From JAOABV01 sp964473505 (GTDB lineage: Bacteria; Hydrothermota; Tepidihabitantia; Tepidihabitantales; CAIPLT01): a DNA stretch of 8,203 bases. The notes beneath the pieces were generated by a model. It saw nothing but the letters and a program-made list of their open reading frames with translations, did no database searches and had not been told where the DNA came from. Shown here one piece after another: positions 1-7,325 of the stretch (within the stretch, counting starts at the first letter, position 1; each line of letters begins with the position of its first letter). A program made the position numbers and the translations under genes. The stretch lies in assembly GCA_964473505.1 (NCBI GenBank), contig CAYYPG010000087.1:1-8203 (forward strand), written 5' to 3'.

Positions 1-3000
1 TACAACTGGGAAATTATCGGTTGCTACGCCGTAGTTTTGGACAATGACTTTTGGTTGAACTGAACTACCCTGATAAATAGTACCAGTGGGTGCAAGAATT
101 GCGGTTGCGCCAACATCATAAATTGGTTTATAAAAATCACTCCAAACTCTTGGCAGTAGTTGAAAAGTATCTTTGTATGCTGAGAGATTACCAATTATTG
201 AGATAGTATCAGTTGGTATTGGTTCACCAATAATGCCAATTGAACCTGCATCAATTCTAATCCGAATCGAATCATTTTCCGCATCATTATATGCCCAATA
301 ATTAGTGCCGCCAGTAAAGGTGCCAGTTGCTTTGAAATGTAAATTATCAATTCGGATTAAGCATCCTTCGTAGTCTTCAGTTATACCAGGAATTGTTCTT
401 AGGGTTGTGCAGGGTAATGGTTGATTAGTTGCATAAACTCGGACATCGCCATTGAGATTATAACCAGCATCAATTTCAGTAAGAGTATAATACTCTTTAA
501 CAATACCAATTACTGAAACGCTATCACCAATATTTAGTTTCGGTAAGGAATCTTGATATCTGCGGTAAACATAAAGTTCATTCCAAGCACCACCAGGTCT
601 TTGGGCAAAGAAGAATCTGGAACCAAAAGTTCCCGTCACAATTCCTTTGGTATGAACATATTTTAGGGTTTCTGGAGATGCCGGACCCATACCTTGAATC
701 TGGTCAATAGTTAACTCAAATGGAATCGTATAGCGAGAAATGCCTGAGACCGTTGTAAGACCATCGCCATCAGTAGCATGGATTTTATAAAAAATGGTAT
801 CACCTTGGGACTTGAATGCCGGAATTGTATAGTAAAAGACTGAGTCATTAGGGTTATAACTAGTTTTTAGGACATAATACCAGGTATTTTGAGTATTGAC
901 CGCATAGAATAAAGTATCGGCAATATCAGCAAGCGGAGTTAATTCGTCATAAATCTTTGCGGAGACTGTAACATTTTCACCGCTCAAAGGTATGCGTGGA
1001 TTTCTGGTAATATTTGTAATTATCGGCGGTTCTAATCCGGTTAAAATAGCCCAGGAAGTTCCAACTCTAATGCCATCAACTTGGATACTATAGGAATTGC
1101 TGCCTTGACGCAAAGCAATTGACCCACAGTTAACTAAATCAGATGCTGCATCAGTAGCAGTTAAATCTGCCGGAGGTTCTGTTGCAGTTAATGGAGGGTT
1201 AATCCAAAGTTTTACTGTGTCATCACTGGTTCCAGGGTTAAAAGTATACTTTAAGACAAGGAGATAGGTCGTATTAAACGAATAATTGTTGTCCGTAATA
1301 ACTGATGCATTGCTGCTTCCTTTGCTTAAGCCAAATTCCAAATATGTCCCATCACTTTTCACAAAAACTCTACCACGAAATGTGGTTCCGATTGAAAAAG
1401 GACCAAAATGTAAGAAATAATCTTCTGATGTCGATGCGGAAGCAACATTGACCATAAAAGCCGCATAGACACTTCCTATTGTTTGCGGAGTAAATGTTCT
1501 ATTGACATCTTCTCTTGCACCTGACCCGCCAATTAGCGTGGTTGCGTTTCCGATTCCAGAAGAGATATAACCCGAATAAGTTAACCCAGGAGATGTAACC
1601 GAAACAGGGTTGGAACCAGCAGCACTATGTGGCGACCAACCATGATAAGTCAATGTGGTGGAAGCAGGATAGTCAAAATCTTCAACAAGAGGGATAACTG
1701 TTGGTAGCACAGTTATTGTTGAACTTGTTGCACTTGTTAAACCAGGAGCAGTTGCAGATAGGGTATAATCACCCGTTGCATCAAAGTAGATATTATCAAA
1801 AGTAGCAATTCCGTCGACACAGGCTTTCTTTAATATTCCCAGGACATTGCCCGGACCGCTTGCTTTAGATATGGTAACACTGTCTGGATAATTAGGGTCA
1901 ATTGTATTATCAGGTCGCCGCGCCTCTACAGTAAATGGTGCCATTTTAATATTTAACTGGCTGCGAGCCGAGACATTAACAAAGACAAGATGCGATGCTT
2001 GTGCCAGTACATCAAACGGTGCACTTATCCCTGGGTCTAAAATATCTCCTGAAGTTCTTGTGACTCTAATTTGAACTCCATTTTCAATTGTGTTATAAGT
2101 AACTCCAGAAATTGTAATGGTATTGGTTCCAGCCAGAATTGTCCCTGTTAAATTACCGGCAAGAGTACCAGTTCCAGTTTCCAATGAAAGTTGAACATCA
2201 GTATTTTGAGTAACATTTGTCGGAACATTATATGGATCTTGGGCTTGAACCACAACATTAAACGGAGTGTTCACCGAGGCCGGAATGCCACCATTAACTG
2301 AAGTTATCGCAAGTTTTGTTGCAATACCAGGAATTATACCAAAAACATCATTCCAACTTGTAGCAACACGAATACCATCAATGATAACGCGCGGTGCATT
2401 TGCAGCTGTGCCTTGACGTAATGCGACTGAACCTATATTGGTGGGATCAGTGCTTGCGGGCGATAAAGGACCAATTGTTGGTGTTGTGGGTTCTACAGTA
2501 GGAACACCGCTACTAAAGATAAATAGACTTACTCTATCATTCGCTGTACCGGTTACAATTTCGTATTTTAACACCATTAAATAAGTGGTATTTAGCGAAT
2601 AATCGTATCCGGTGTAAGTGGTGTCAGAAGAACTTTTACCTAAGCCAAATGCTAAATTATTGGAGGCATCTCGTTTGACATGAATTCTGCCCATAAAATA
2701 TGTGGTTGATAATGGATTTGTACTTAAATGAAAAAAGTAATCATTGGTTAAATTCGCTTTGGTAACATTGACCATAAATGCCGTATACACAGTTCCACTG
2801 GTCTGGGATGTAAATGTTCGGTTGACATCTTCTCCTGCAGTATCAATTTTCGCTGCATTTCCAATTCCAGAACATATATATCCCGTATAAGTTAAGCCCG
2901 GTGCTGTAACCAAAATCGGATTTGTTCCACCAGGAGTATGAGCAGTCCAGTTTCCAGTTGCAGTTAATGCAGTTCCAGCCTCATAATTGAAGTTCTCTTC

Positions 3001-3078
3001 AAGTAGCGATTGTCCGAAGGCGATTGAGCTTAAGGTTAAAAGCCCTACAATTGAGAGTGTTTTTATTTTATTTTTCAT
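1..3078 (-). CDS. Large secreted multidomain surface protein (C-terminus beyond window)
   Basis: The frame is open for 1026 codons from the ATG at 3078 to the window edge, so the C-terminus is missing. Residues 1-22 are a signal peptide (basic KNK, hydrophobic stretch, cut near FGQ). Residues 24-243 form a beta-rich module with the blocks SGIG, EDVNRTFT, DASNNLAFG and NIGSVALRQG followed by IIDGIRV. Residues 250-456 look like two Ig-like domains. Residues 462-677 are a second copy of the module. Residues 685-787 are another Ig-like stretch. Residues 788-985 resemble the OB-fold region of secreted nucleases or DUF5689-type proteins (GIVTG, LNIGDSVSVIGIV). A CARDB-like domain begins near 988. 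No catalytic residues are visible, and an adhesive or structural role is inferred. The paralogue at 3747-4772 ends in a T9SS signal, so this protein probably does too. The start is supported by GGAGGT five bases upstream. Confidence 0.9.
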   Translation of the reverse strand, partial: MKNKIKTLSIVGLLTLSSIAFGQSLLEENFNYEAGTALTATGNWTAHTPGGTNPILVTAPGLTYTGYICSGIGNAAKIDTAGEDVNRTFTSQTSGTVYTAFMVNVTKANLTNDYFFHLSTNPLSTTYFMGRIHVKRDASNNLAFGLGKSSSDTTYTGYDYSLNTTYLMVLKYEIVTGTANDRVSLFIFSSGVPTVEPTTPTIGPLSPASTDPTNIGSVALRQGTAANAPRVIIDGIRVATSWNDVFGIIPGIATKLAITSVNGGIPASVNTPFNVVVQAQDPYNVPTNVTQNTDVQLSLETGTGTLAGNLTGTILAGTNTITISGVTYNTIENGVQIRVTRTSGDILDPGISAPFDVLAQASHLVFVNVSARSQLNIKMAPFTVEARRPDNTIDPNYPDSVTISKASGPGNVLGILKKACVDGIATFDNIYFDATGDYTLSATAPGLTSATSSTITVLPTVIPLVEDFDYPASTTLTYHGWSPHSAAGSNPVSVTSPGLTYSGYISSGIGNATTLIGGSGAREDVNRTFTPQTIGSVYAAFMVNVASASTSEDYFLHFGPFSIGTTFRGRVFVKSDGTYLEFGLSKGSSNASVITDNNYSFNTTYLLVLKYTFNPGTSDDTVKLWINPPLTATEPPADLTATDAASDLVNCGSIALRQGSNSYSIQVDGIRVGTSWAILTGLEPPIITNITRNPRIPLSGENVTVSAKIYDELTPLADIADTLFYAVNTQNTWYYVLKTSYNPNDSVFYYTIPAFKSQGDTIFYKIHATDGDGLTTVSGISRYTIPFELTIDQIQGMGPASPETLKYVHTKGIVTGTFGSRFFFAQRPGGAWNELYVYRRYQDSLPKLNIGDSVSVIGIVKEYYTLTEIDAGYNLNGDVRVYATNQPLPCTTLRTIPGITEDYEGCLIRIDNLHFKATGTFTGGTNYWAYNDAENDSIRIRIDAGSIGIIGEPIPTDTISIIGNLSAYKDTFQLLPRVWSDFYKPIYDVGATAILAPTGTIYQGSSVQPKVIVQNYGVATDNFPVV
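1048..1695 (-). repeat. Module copy 2 (residues 462-677)
   Basis: This is a second, more diverged copy of the module within the same protein. It opens with LVEDFDYPAST, keeps EDVNRTFTPQT, YAAFMVNV, DYFLHFG and CGSIALRQG, and closes with QVDGIRVGTSW. The linker between copies 1 and 2 (about 218 residues) is Ig-like sequence. Confidence 0.75.
2350..3009 (-). repeat. Module copy 1 (residues 24-243)
   Basis: This is the first of three homologous modules of about 220 residues in the window. It opens with LLEENFNYEAGT, has the central blocks YTAFMVNV, DYFFHLST and NNLAFGLG, and closes with VIIDGIRVATSW. It is closest to the module of the neighbouring 341-residue protein. Family membership is not recognised beyond a beta-sandwich (LamG/jelly-roll-like) appearance, which is inferred from the alternating hydrophobic pattern. 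Confidence 0.8.
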
Positions 3079-3300
3079 TTTATACCTCCAGATATCTGCT
3101 TTTCGCTTTGGGCGAAATGCAATTAATGGGATGGTATAAACTGTTTTTTAAGTTTTGCCTATCAGCATTTTTAATGTTTTGCTGATAAGCACCCGTTTTC
3201 GGGTCGGCTACCATCCATAACCGAAAACGCAGGTTGATAAGATTACTTAAACTAAAATCGTAATTATGAAACATCGGATTAATTTTATCCACCCGATGTT
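3079..3300 (-). ncRNA. Structured 5' leader with predicted pseudoknot (riboswitch-like, class unknown)
   Basis: Four stem-loops can be drawn on the minus strand between the predicted start of transcription and the Shine-Dalgarno site. H1 pairs 3293-3300 with 3270-3277 (8 bp). H2 pairs 3221-3229 with 3194-3202 (9 bp), plus 3232-3234 with 3191-3193 across a 2-nt bulge, leaving an 18-nt loop. H3 pairs 3180-3190 with 3157-3167 (11 bp with one G-U) and abuts H2 directly, so the two could stack. H4 pairs 3112-3117 with 3101-3106 and extends to 3097/3121 around one mismatch. The H2 loop contains GGATGGTA (3209-3216), which is exactly complementary to TACCATCC at 3129-3136, giving a pseudoknot across H3. 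I do not recognise a known riboswitch class. An open frame at 3080-3292 overlaps this region but has no coding features. Confidence 0.55.
3084..3089 (-). promoter_or_regulatory. Shine-Dalgarno site of the large secreted protein
   Basis: The minus strand reads GGAGGT, five bases, then ATG at 3078. This strong site fixes the start codon. A hairpin at 3097-3121 ends eight bases upstream of it, so access to the site could respond to folding of the leader. Confidence 0.85.
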
Positions 3301-3305
3301 AATTT

Positions 3306-3335
3306 TTTATAAAGAAATTGTTAAAATTTCGTTAA
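3306..3335 (-). promoter_or_regulatory. Putative sigma-70 promoter of the large secreted protein
   Basis: TTAACG at 3330-3335 is followed by an 18-nt spacer and TATAAA at 3306-3311. Transcription would start near 3299, just at the first leader hairpin, which leaves a leader of about 220 nt. The -35 hexamer departs from consensus at two positions. Confidence 0.5.
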
Positions 3336-3746
3336 GTTTATATATTTAGCCAACAATTTCTTAATCCTAATTTCAGCGAAGTTTTATATATCATTTAAAT
3401 AATATTTAACTTTCATACTTCATCCCTAAGTTGCCAAACTGTTTTAACCTTTATGCTGAACCGGTATTCTGCTTCTTCAGATTTTTTCTCTCTAAGTCTT
3501 TTAATTTAATATTTGAAATCTTTTTGGTTTTGACACGTTCCGTTGGTCGCTAATACATCCCAGCAGAAATGACAAAGGTTACTAAATGAGTAATTATCGG
3601 AATTGTTATATAATTTTGTCGTCGCTCTTCTGAGAAAACTAATTGTTTTCGCGCCGGATTTCGGGGTTCTTCCTTTTTTGCCTATTTGGGTATTAAATCT
3701 TACATTTTATTAGAAGATTAGGATTTTGTTATGTTTAATTTCGTAA
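3336..3746. other. Non-coding spacer, AT-rich
   Basis: No credible coding frame or RNA gene is visible. A short inverted repeat, GAAAAC-TAATT-GTTTTC, lies at 3634-3650. A weak 6-bp hairpin lies about 40 nt after the stop at 3747, but no T-tract follows either, so neither looks like an intrinsic terminator. Confidence 0.6.
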
Positions 3747-4772
3747 TTAGCGTAACAGGGTAACTTTGCTAAGTTTCTTTTCCGAGTGTGTTTCTAATTG
3801 GACAAAATAGACTCCCGGAGAGAGCAGATTATTCGCGTTATCTCGTCCGTTCCAGGTAGCATTGGCTTCAGTAATAGTTTTTACAAGATTACCCGTCGCA
3901 TCATAGATTTTAATATTCTTAAAATTTTGTAAGTTACCATTGTAACTAATATGAAGATAATCAGTAAATGGATTCGGGCTAATCTTAAGAGCGGTATTAG
4001 TAGTTAAGGTATGAAAGTCTTCTTCTAAGCTCGTCGGTATTGTAACTGACCAATTGGTGCCAACTCGGATTCCATCGATAATCACGGTTGGTGCATTTGC
4101 CGCCTGACCTTGGCGAAGAGCTACCGAACCAATATTGGCGGGGTCAGCACTGCCAGCTGGTGAAATTGGTCCGACGGTCGGGGTTGATGGTTCAGTTGCC
4201 GGAGTTGAGGCGTTAAAGACAAACATACTGAGTTGGTCATTATTATCACCAGAAATAATTGCGTATTTTATGACTAATAAATAAGTAGTGTTGAGTGCGT
4301 AATTAAAACCAGTAAAGGCCGTGTCGGTATGTCTTTTACCTATGCCGAACGCTAAATTATTCGAAGCATCGCTTTTAATATGAATGCGAGCAAAATATTC
4401 AGCAGAACTTAATGGCGAAGTTGATAAATGGAAAAAGTAATCTCCAGGCTGTTTTGCTTTTTCTACTCTGAGCATAAATGCAGTATAAATCGTACCCTCG
4501 GTTTGCGCGGTAAAAGTTCGATGAACATCTTCACCCGAGGAATCAACTCTTGCGGAAAGCCCGATGCCGGATGATGCATAAGACGGAAATGTTAAACCGA
4601 CCGTATGCACTTTAATCGGATTGGTACCACTCGCACTGTGTGCGGTCCAACCATTAGCGGTTAAGTTCGTACCAGCAGTATAACTGAAGTTTTCTTGAAA
4701 TAAGAGCTGAGCATTAGCGCTTATTACCAAGAATAAAGATACGGCTAATATTACTGCGATTGTTTTACGCAT
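3747..4772 (-). CDS. Secreted protein with one beta-sandwich-like module and T9SS C-terminal sorting domain
   Basis: This is a complete 341-residue protein. Residues 1-21 are a signal peptide (MRK, a hydrophobic core, cleavage after SANA). Residues 22-242 are a single copy of the module present twice in the large neighbouring protein (SSGIG, EDVHRTFTAQT, DASNNLAFGIG, NIGSVALRQG, IIDGIRVGTNW). Residues 261-341 are a Por-type sorting domain: the ISPNPF opening, KIYDATGNLVKTI, the LLSPGVYFVQLE strand and a basic end. Such domains direct export across the outer membrane by type IX secretion, followed by removal of the domain and surface attachment. The ATG at 4772 is chosen over an in-frame TTG at 4784 because GGGAGG lies between them. 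No enzyme motif is visible, so the function is unknown beyond cell-surface display. It has its own promoter. Confidence 0.92.
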   Translation of the reverse strand: MRKTIAVILAVSLFLVISANAQLLFQENFSYTAGTNLTANGWTAHSASGTNPIKVHTVGLTFPSYASSGIGLSARVDSSGEDVHRTFTAQTEGTIYTAFMLRVEKAKQPGDYFFHLSTSPLSSAEYFARIHIKSDASNNLAFGIGKRHTDTAFTGFNYALNTTYLLVIKYAIISGDNNDQLSMFVFNASTPATEPSTPTVGPISPAGSADPANIGSVALRQGQAANAPTVIIDGIRVGTNWSVTIPTSLEEDFHTLTTNTALKISPNPFTDYLHISYNGNLQNFKNIKIYDATGNLVKTITEANATWNGRDNANNLLSPGVYFVQLETHSEKKLSKVTLLR

Positions 4773-4776
4773 TGCG

Positions 4777-4782
4777 CCTCCC
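4777..4782 (-). promoter_or_regulatory. Shine-Dalgarno site that decides the start of the T9SS protein
   Basis: GGGAGG is followed by four bases and ATG at 4772. It overlaps the in-frame TTG at 4784, which therefore cannot be the main start. Confidence 0.8.
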
Positions 4783-4883
4783 AATCTAGCATATTATTAT
4801 TTTGGTATGTATTTATTAAAATTATTTTTATTATGTTTTGGTTTACTATAATTATGCCACAAATAATACAGTTTATTATAATT

Positions 4884-4911
4884 ATTTTAACATCTAAAGA
4901 GAAAATGTCAA
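4884..4911 (-). promoter_or_regulatory. Sigma-70-type promoter of the T9SS protein gene
   Basis: A perfect TTGACA at 4906-4911, a 16-nt spacer and TAAAAT at 4884-4889 (one mismatch to consensus). The transcript would start near 4877, leaving an AT-rich leader of about 105 nt without obvious structure. Confidence 0.65.
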
Positions 4912-5016
4912 GTCCATTGTGCAATATGTCCAACACATACTATACAGTTTATGCAATGAAACTAAATTATAATGATTATGTAAAACAGGTATGTTAATTA
5001 GCAAAGTTAATTTTAA

Positions 5017-5045
5017 GAATATGGTGCAATGCGCAAAACATATTC
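5017..5045. repeat. Short inverted repeat
   Basis: GAATATG at 5017-5023 and CATATTC at 5039-5045 form a 7-bp stem around a 15-nt loop containing the palindrome TGCGCA. It lies about 105 nt upstream of the -35 hexamer at 4906-4911. It could be an operator or simply chance in AT-rich DNA. Confidence 0.3.
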
Positions 5046-5136
5046 CTAATTATACCCAAGAGCCATAAAACAATTCTAATTATTATAAACAATATATTAT
5101 ATTAAAGAATTAAAAATTAGTTCCAATTATTTAAAT

Positions 5137-5184
5137 AATCCTCGAGAACATTCTGGGTATGACACGAGACATTCCTTGAGGATT
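5137..5184. repeat. 48-nt interrupted palindrome
   Basis: The arms AATCCTCGAG (5137-5146) and CTTGAGGATT (5175-5184) pair over ten positions with one G-T, around a GC-richer 28-nt loop. It stands out in base composition from the surrounding spacer. It could be a small dispersed repeat or a remnant of one. No T-tract makes it a terminator. Confidence 0.45.
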
Positions 5185-5515
5185 TTGAAAAGCATATGAT
5201 AGGGATTAATTGATAAAATACGATATGCGGTTCTGATAATTTTAGATAAAGTAGCCGTAGAATTAAGTCTTTAGAGGAGATACAATCTTTTAGCAACGTA
5301 CCAAAGTGAAAAGATAACAGGATACAAAATCAAATATTATTTTTTTTAGTTGATTTAATTTAGAATCAGTGATTTAAAATAGCAAATACGTCATTATTAC
5401 ATTATTACTTAACACTTGCTAAACATACCATGGATTGTTGTAGCCTGATTGTGCTTTTGAGCCCTCGTATTATGATGAGAAAACATCTAATGCGGACACT
5501 TCTAATCTTATAATT

Positions 5516-6637
5516 TTATTCTGATTGCTTTTGGGCTGGATTTAATAGTTGTTGAATTAAGACTGCTCTTTTTTCGTCTCGTTCTGCAGGCGACATCTCT
5601 TGGTTATAAAATATCTGCAAGTTTGCGGGTCGCAACAAGAGCATTATTTTATTAAGCGTACCAAATGAGACATCTTTAATTAAACTCAAAGCAACACCTA
5701 ATCTTACTGTCGCTAATAAGTTCAATGTTTCATCACTGTTTATTATCCGTGCTGATTTTAAAATCGCATATGCACGAAAGATTTTGTCCTCAAGTTCAAT
5801 TTTGGTATGTTTTAAAAGATACTCTCGGGCTTTTTGTTCATATGCAAGGAGTTGTTCGGTAACTTTTTCAATTCCCTCAATGATTTCTTGTTCGGATTGT
5901 CCTAAAGTAATCGTATTCGAAATTTGAAAGAAATACCCGCGGGTTGCAGTGCCTTCACCAAATAACCCCCGCACCGCATAATTTATTTGCCAGATACTTC
6001 GCAAGGTTTTTTCAATCTCTTTAGTTAAAACCAAGCCCGGTAAATGAATTAAGACTGAAGCACGTAAACCCGTGCCCACATTACTGGGACAGGCAGTTAG
6101 AAAACCGTATTGTGGAGAATAAGCATAATGTAAAACCGATTCCAAATGGTCATCGATTTCGTTCAATTTCGCAAATCCGGTCTTAAAGTCAAATCCGGAA
6201 ACCAAGACTTGGAATCTCAGATGGTCTTCTTCATTGACCATTAAGGTGATGGATTCGTCAGGATTAATAAAGACACCACGACCTGTACCATTAGCGGTTT
6301 TACTGGATTCCAATTTGGTTATCTGTTGAATAAAATCCGGTGAGATTAAATGTCTTTCCATAAGAAATTCGGCTTTAAGCGGTGTAATTTTATTGAGCGT
6401 GATAAAATTAGTTTTGGGAAAGATTTCTTGTAAAAAAGGTTCTTTACTAACTGCCATCGTAACCATATCTAAAATTTTTACCGATTCTTTGGGAGTCAAA
6501 CGGCTAACAAATGGATGACCTGCCAGATTTCGAGCAAAACGGACACGACTGGATAGAACAATCGCCGAGCGGGCATCTCGGTCGTCAAGCCAAGATGGTA
6601 TGGCTCGGTCAAACGCAGTAAAAATCTCGTTTATCAT
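5516..6637 (-). CDS. mcsB: Protein arginine kinase McsB
   Basis: The 373-residue product is close in length to Bacillus McsB (about 363). This ATP:guanido phosphotransferase phosphorylates arginines on proteins and, in Firmicutes, marks them for ClpCP degradation. Visible motifs are IVLSSRVRFARN (from 26), the NEEDHLR loop (135-141), CPSNVGTGLRASV (183-195) with the family's critical Cys at 183, and GEGT (227-230) leading to the nucleotide-binding FQISN (237-241). RDEKRA at 353-358 matches the RDxxRA phosphoarginine-binding motif described for bacterial McsB and supports a true protein kinase over a metabolite kinase. The start is uncertain. ATG at 6637 fits the family N-terminus, but its AAGGAG (6656-6661) is 18 nt away. 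An in-frame GTG at 6673 would add 12 residues. It is the last gene of the operon after mcsA. Confidence 0.93.
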   Translation of the reverse strand: MINEIFTAFDRAIPSWLDDRDARSAIVLSSRVRFARNLAGHPFVSRLTPKESVKILDMVTMAVSKEPFLQEIFPKTNFITLNKITPLKAEFLMERHLISPDFIQQITKLESSKTANGTGRGVFINPDESITLMVNEEDHLRFQVLVSGFDFKTGFAKLNEIDDHLESVLHYAYSPQYGFLTACPSNVGTGLRASVLIHLPGLVLTKEIEKTLRSIWQINYAVRGLFGEGTATRGYFFQISNTITLGQSEQEIIEGIEKVTEQLLAYEQKAREYLLKHTKIELEDKIFRAYAILKSARIINSDETLNLLATVRLGVALSLIKDVSFGTLNKIMLLLRPANLQIFYNQEMSPAERDEKRAVLIQQLLNPAQKQSE

Positions 6638-6816
6638 CGCGAATGTTGAGGCTCGCTCCTTCAATGTGTGCACTCAATGCTAAGGTCCTGTAAAAATATT
6701 TTCCATTATTGATAATTGCTGAGTGTAAAAAAGATGAATGCTTCTCAGTTATCGTCTTTGTTTTCTTAAGTTTCATTGAGAAGATCACTAATTCACGGCT
6801 AGATTTTTCCATAGCA
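6638..6816 (-). other. mcsA-mcsB gap with a doubtful small open frame
   Basis: The gap is 179 nt, unexpectedly long for this gene pair. A minus-strand frame from ATG 6812 to a stop at 6609 (67 codons, four bases after the mcsA stop, overlapping the mcsB start by 29 nt) stays open across it. The predicted peptide is rich in Lys and Ser and matches nothing I recognise. It has no Shine-Dalgarno site, so I do not call it a gene. The mcsB frame itself has a stop directly before the GTG at 6673, so the gap is not a simple N-terminal extension. Confidence 0.4.
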
Positions 6817-7323
6817 TTATTGAGCGTTGCGTATTTTTTTAATGGCATCGCGAATTCGCGCTGCGGTTTCATAATCTTCTTTTTGAATCGCAGTTTTGAG
6901 ATCGTTACGGAGTCTTTTGAGTTCGAAGTAATCGGCAATCCGCTTACGATTATTAGTTATAACTTTGCCGGTATGACGCGTTGCACCGTGAATCCGTTTA
7001 ATCAATTGTTCTAATTTGGGCGCAAAAGATTCATAACAATGTTCACAACCTAAACGCGCCTGTTTTCGAAACTGTGCATAAGTTAAACCGCAACCCTTAC
7101 AGATTAGATTGTGATCTTCTTCGGATATTTTTTCTTGTAATTCCGATAGTATTTCCTGAACGGTTAATTTCATCTTTTTAATCTCAGAAACACCTTTTTT
7201 TTCTGCACATTCTTTGCACAAAGCTAAATCTAACATCTTACCATCTTTGTCAATCGTGCTGATAACAATTGTCACTTCTGGTTTATGACAAAGGCTACAA
7301 TGTTTTATTTCATTATTTTGCAT
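6817..7323 (-). CDS. mcsA: McsA, zinc-binding activator of McsB
   Basis: The product has 168 residues. In Firmicutes McsA is the partner and activator of the arginine kinase McsB, and its presence directly upstream supports the same role here. Four CxxC pairs provide the zinc ligands: C9/C12, C36/C39, C75/C78 and C93/C96. The segment ARLGCEHCYESF and the HGATRHTGK stretch (112-120) are typical of the family. The C-terminal part (about 130-165, with KEDYETAARIRDAIK) is a UVR domain like those in UvrB/UvrC. The start at ATG 7323 lies two bases after the lolD stop with no Shine-Dalgarno site, so translation probably depends on ribosomes finishing lolD. A TTG at 7341 inside lolD is less likely. 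It is slightly shorter than the Bacillus protein but complete. Confidence 0.93.
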   Translation of the reverse strand: MQNNEIKHCSLCHKPEVTIVISTIDKDGKMLDLALCKECAEKKGVSEIKKMKLTVQEILSELQEKISEEDHNLICKGCGLTYAQFRKQARLGCEHCYESFAPKLEQLIKRIHGATRHTGKVITNNRKRIADYFELKRLRNDLKTAIQKEDYETAARIRDAIKKIRNAQ

Positions 7324-7325
7324 AA

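Larger units (their letters stand above)
4912..5515. other. Non-coding AT-rich spacer after mcsB
   Basis: No gene is recognised. A minus-strand frame of about 48 codons around 5134-5270 lacks a start context and a recognisable sequence. The spacer holds two inverted repeats (5017-5045 and 5137-5184), a 14-nt palindrome ATTATTTAAATAAT at 5126-5139 and a doubled octamer ATTATTAC near 5393. No hairpin followed by a T-tract is seen on the minus strand, so the end of the lolD-mcsA-mcsB transcript is not defined. Confidence 0.6.

Noticed and set aside
3191..3234. Resemblance of GGTAGCCGA in the leader to c-di-GMP-I (GEMM) riboswitches
   Set aside because: The order of elements, the GNRA-loop hairpin and the receptor hairpin of that class are absent. 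Only a short string is shared.
3080..3292. A 70-codon minus-strand open frame just before the large secreted protein
   Set aside because: It coincides with the strongly paired leader and reaches the Shine-Dalgarno site of the real gene. Its composition is not protein-like and no family is recognised.
4751..4936. A 61-codon minus-strand open frame over the start of the T9SS gene
   Set aside because: It covers the promoter, leader and signal-peptide codons of the real gene in another frame and is mostly Ile/Asn from AT-rich DNA.
5134..5270. A minus-strand peptide frame of about 48 codons in the spacer after mcsB
   Set aside because: There is no start codon with a ribosome binding site at its beginning, no recognisable sequence, and it overlaps the palindrome.
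6709..7014. A plus-strand open frame of 101 codons
   Set aside because: It is antisense to mcsA and the mcsA-mcsB gap, and mcsA is a clear family member in the opposite direction.
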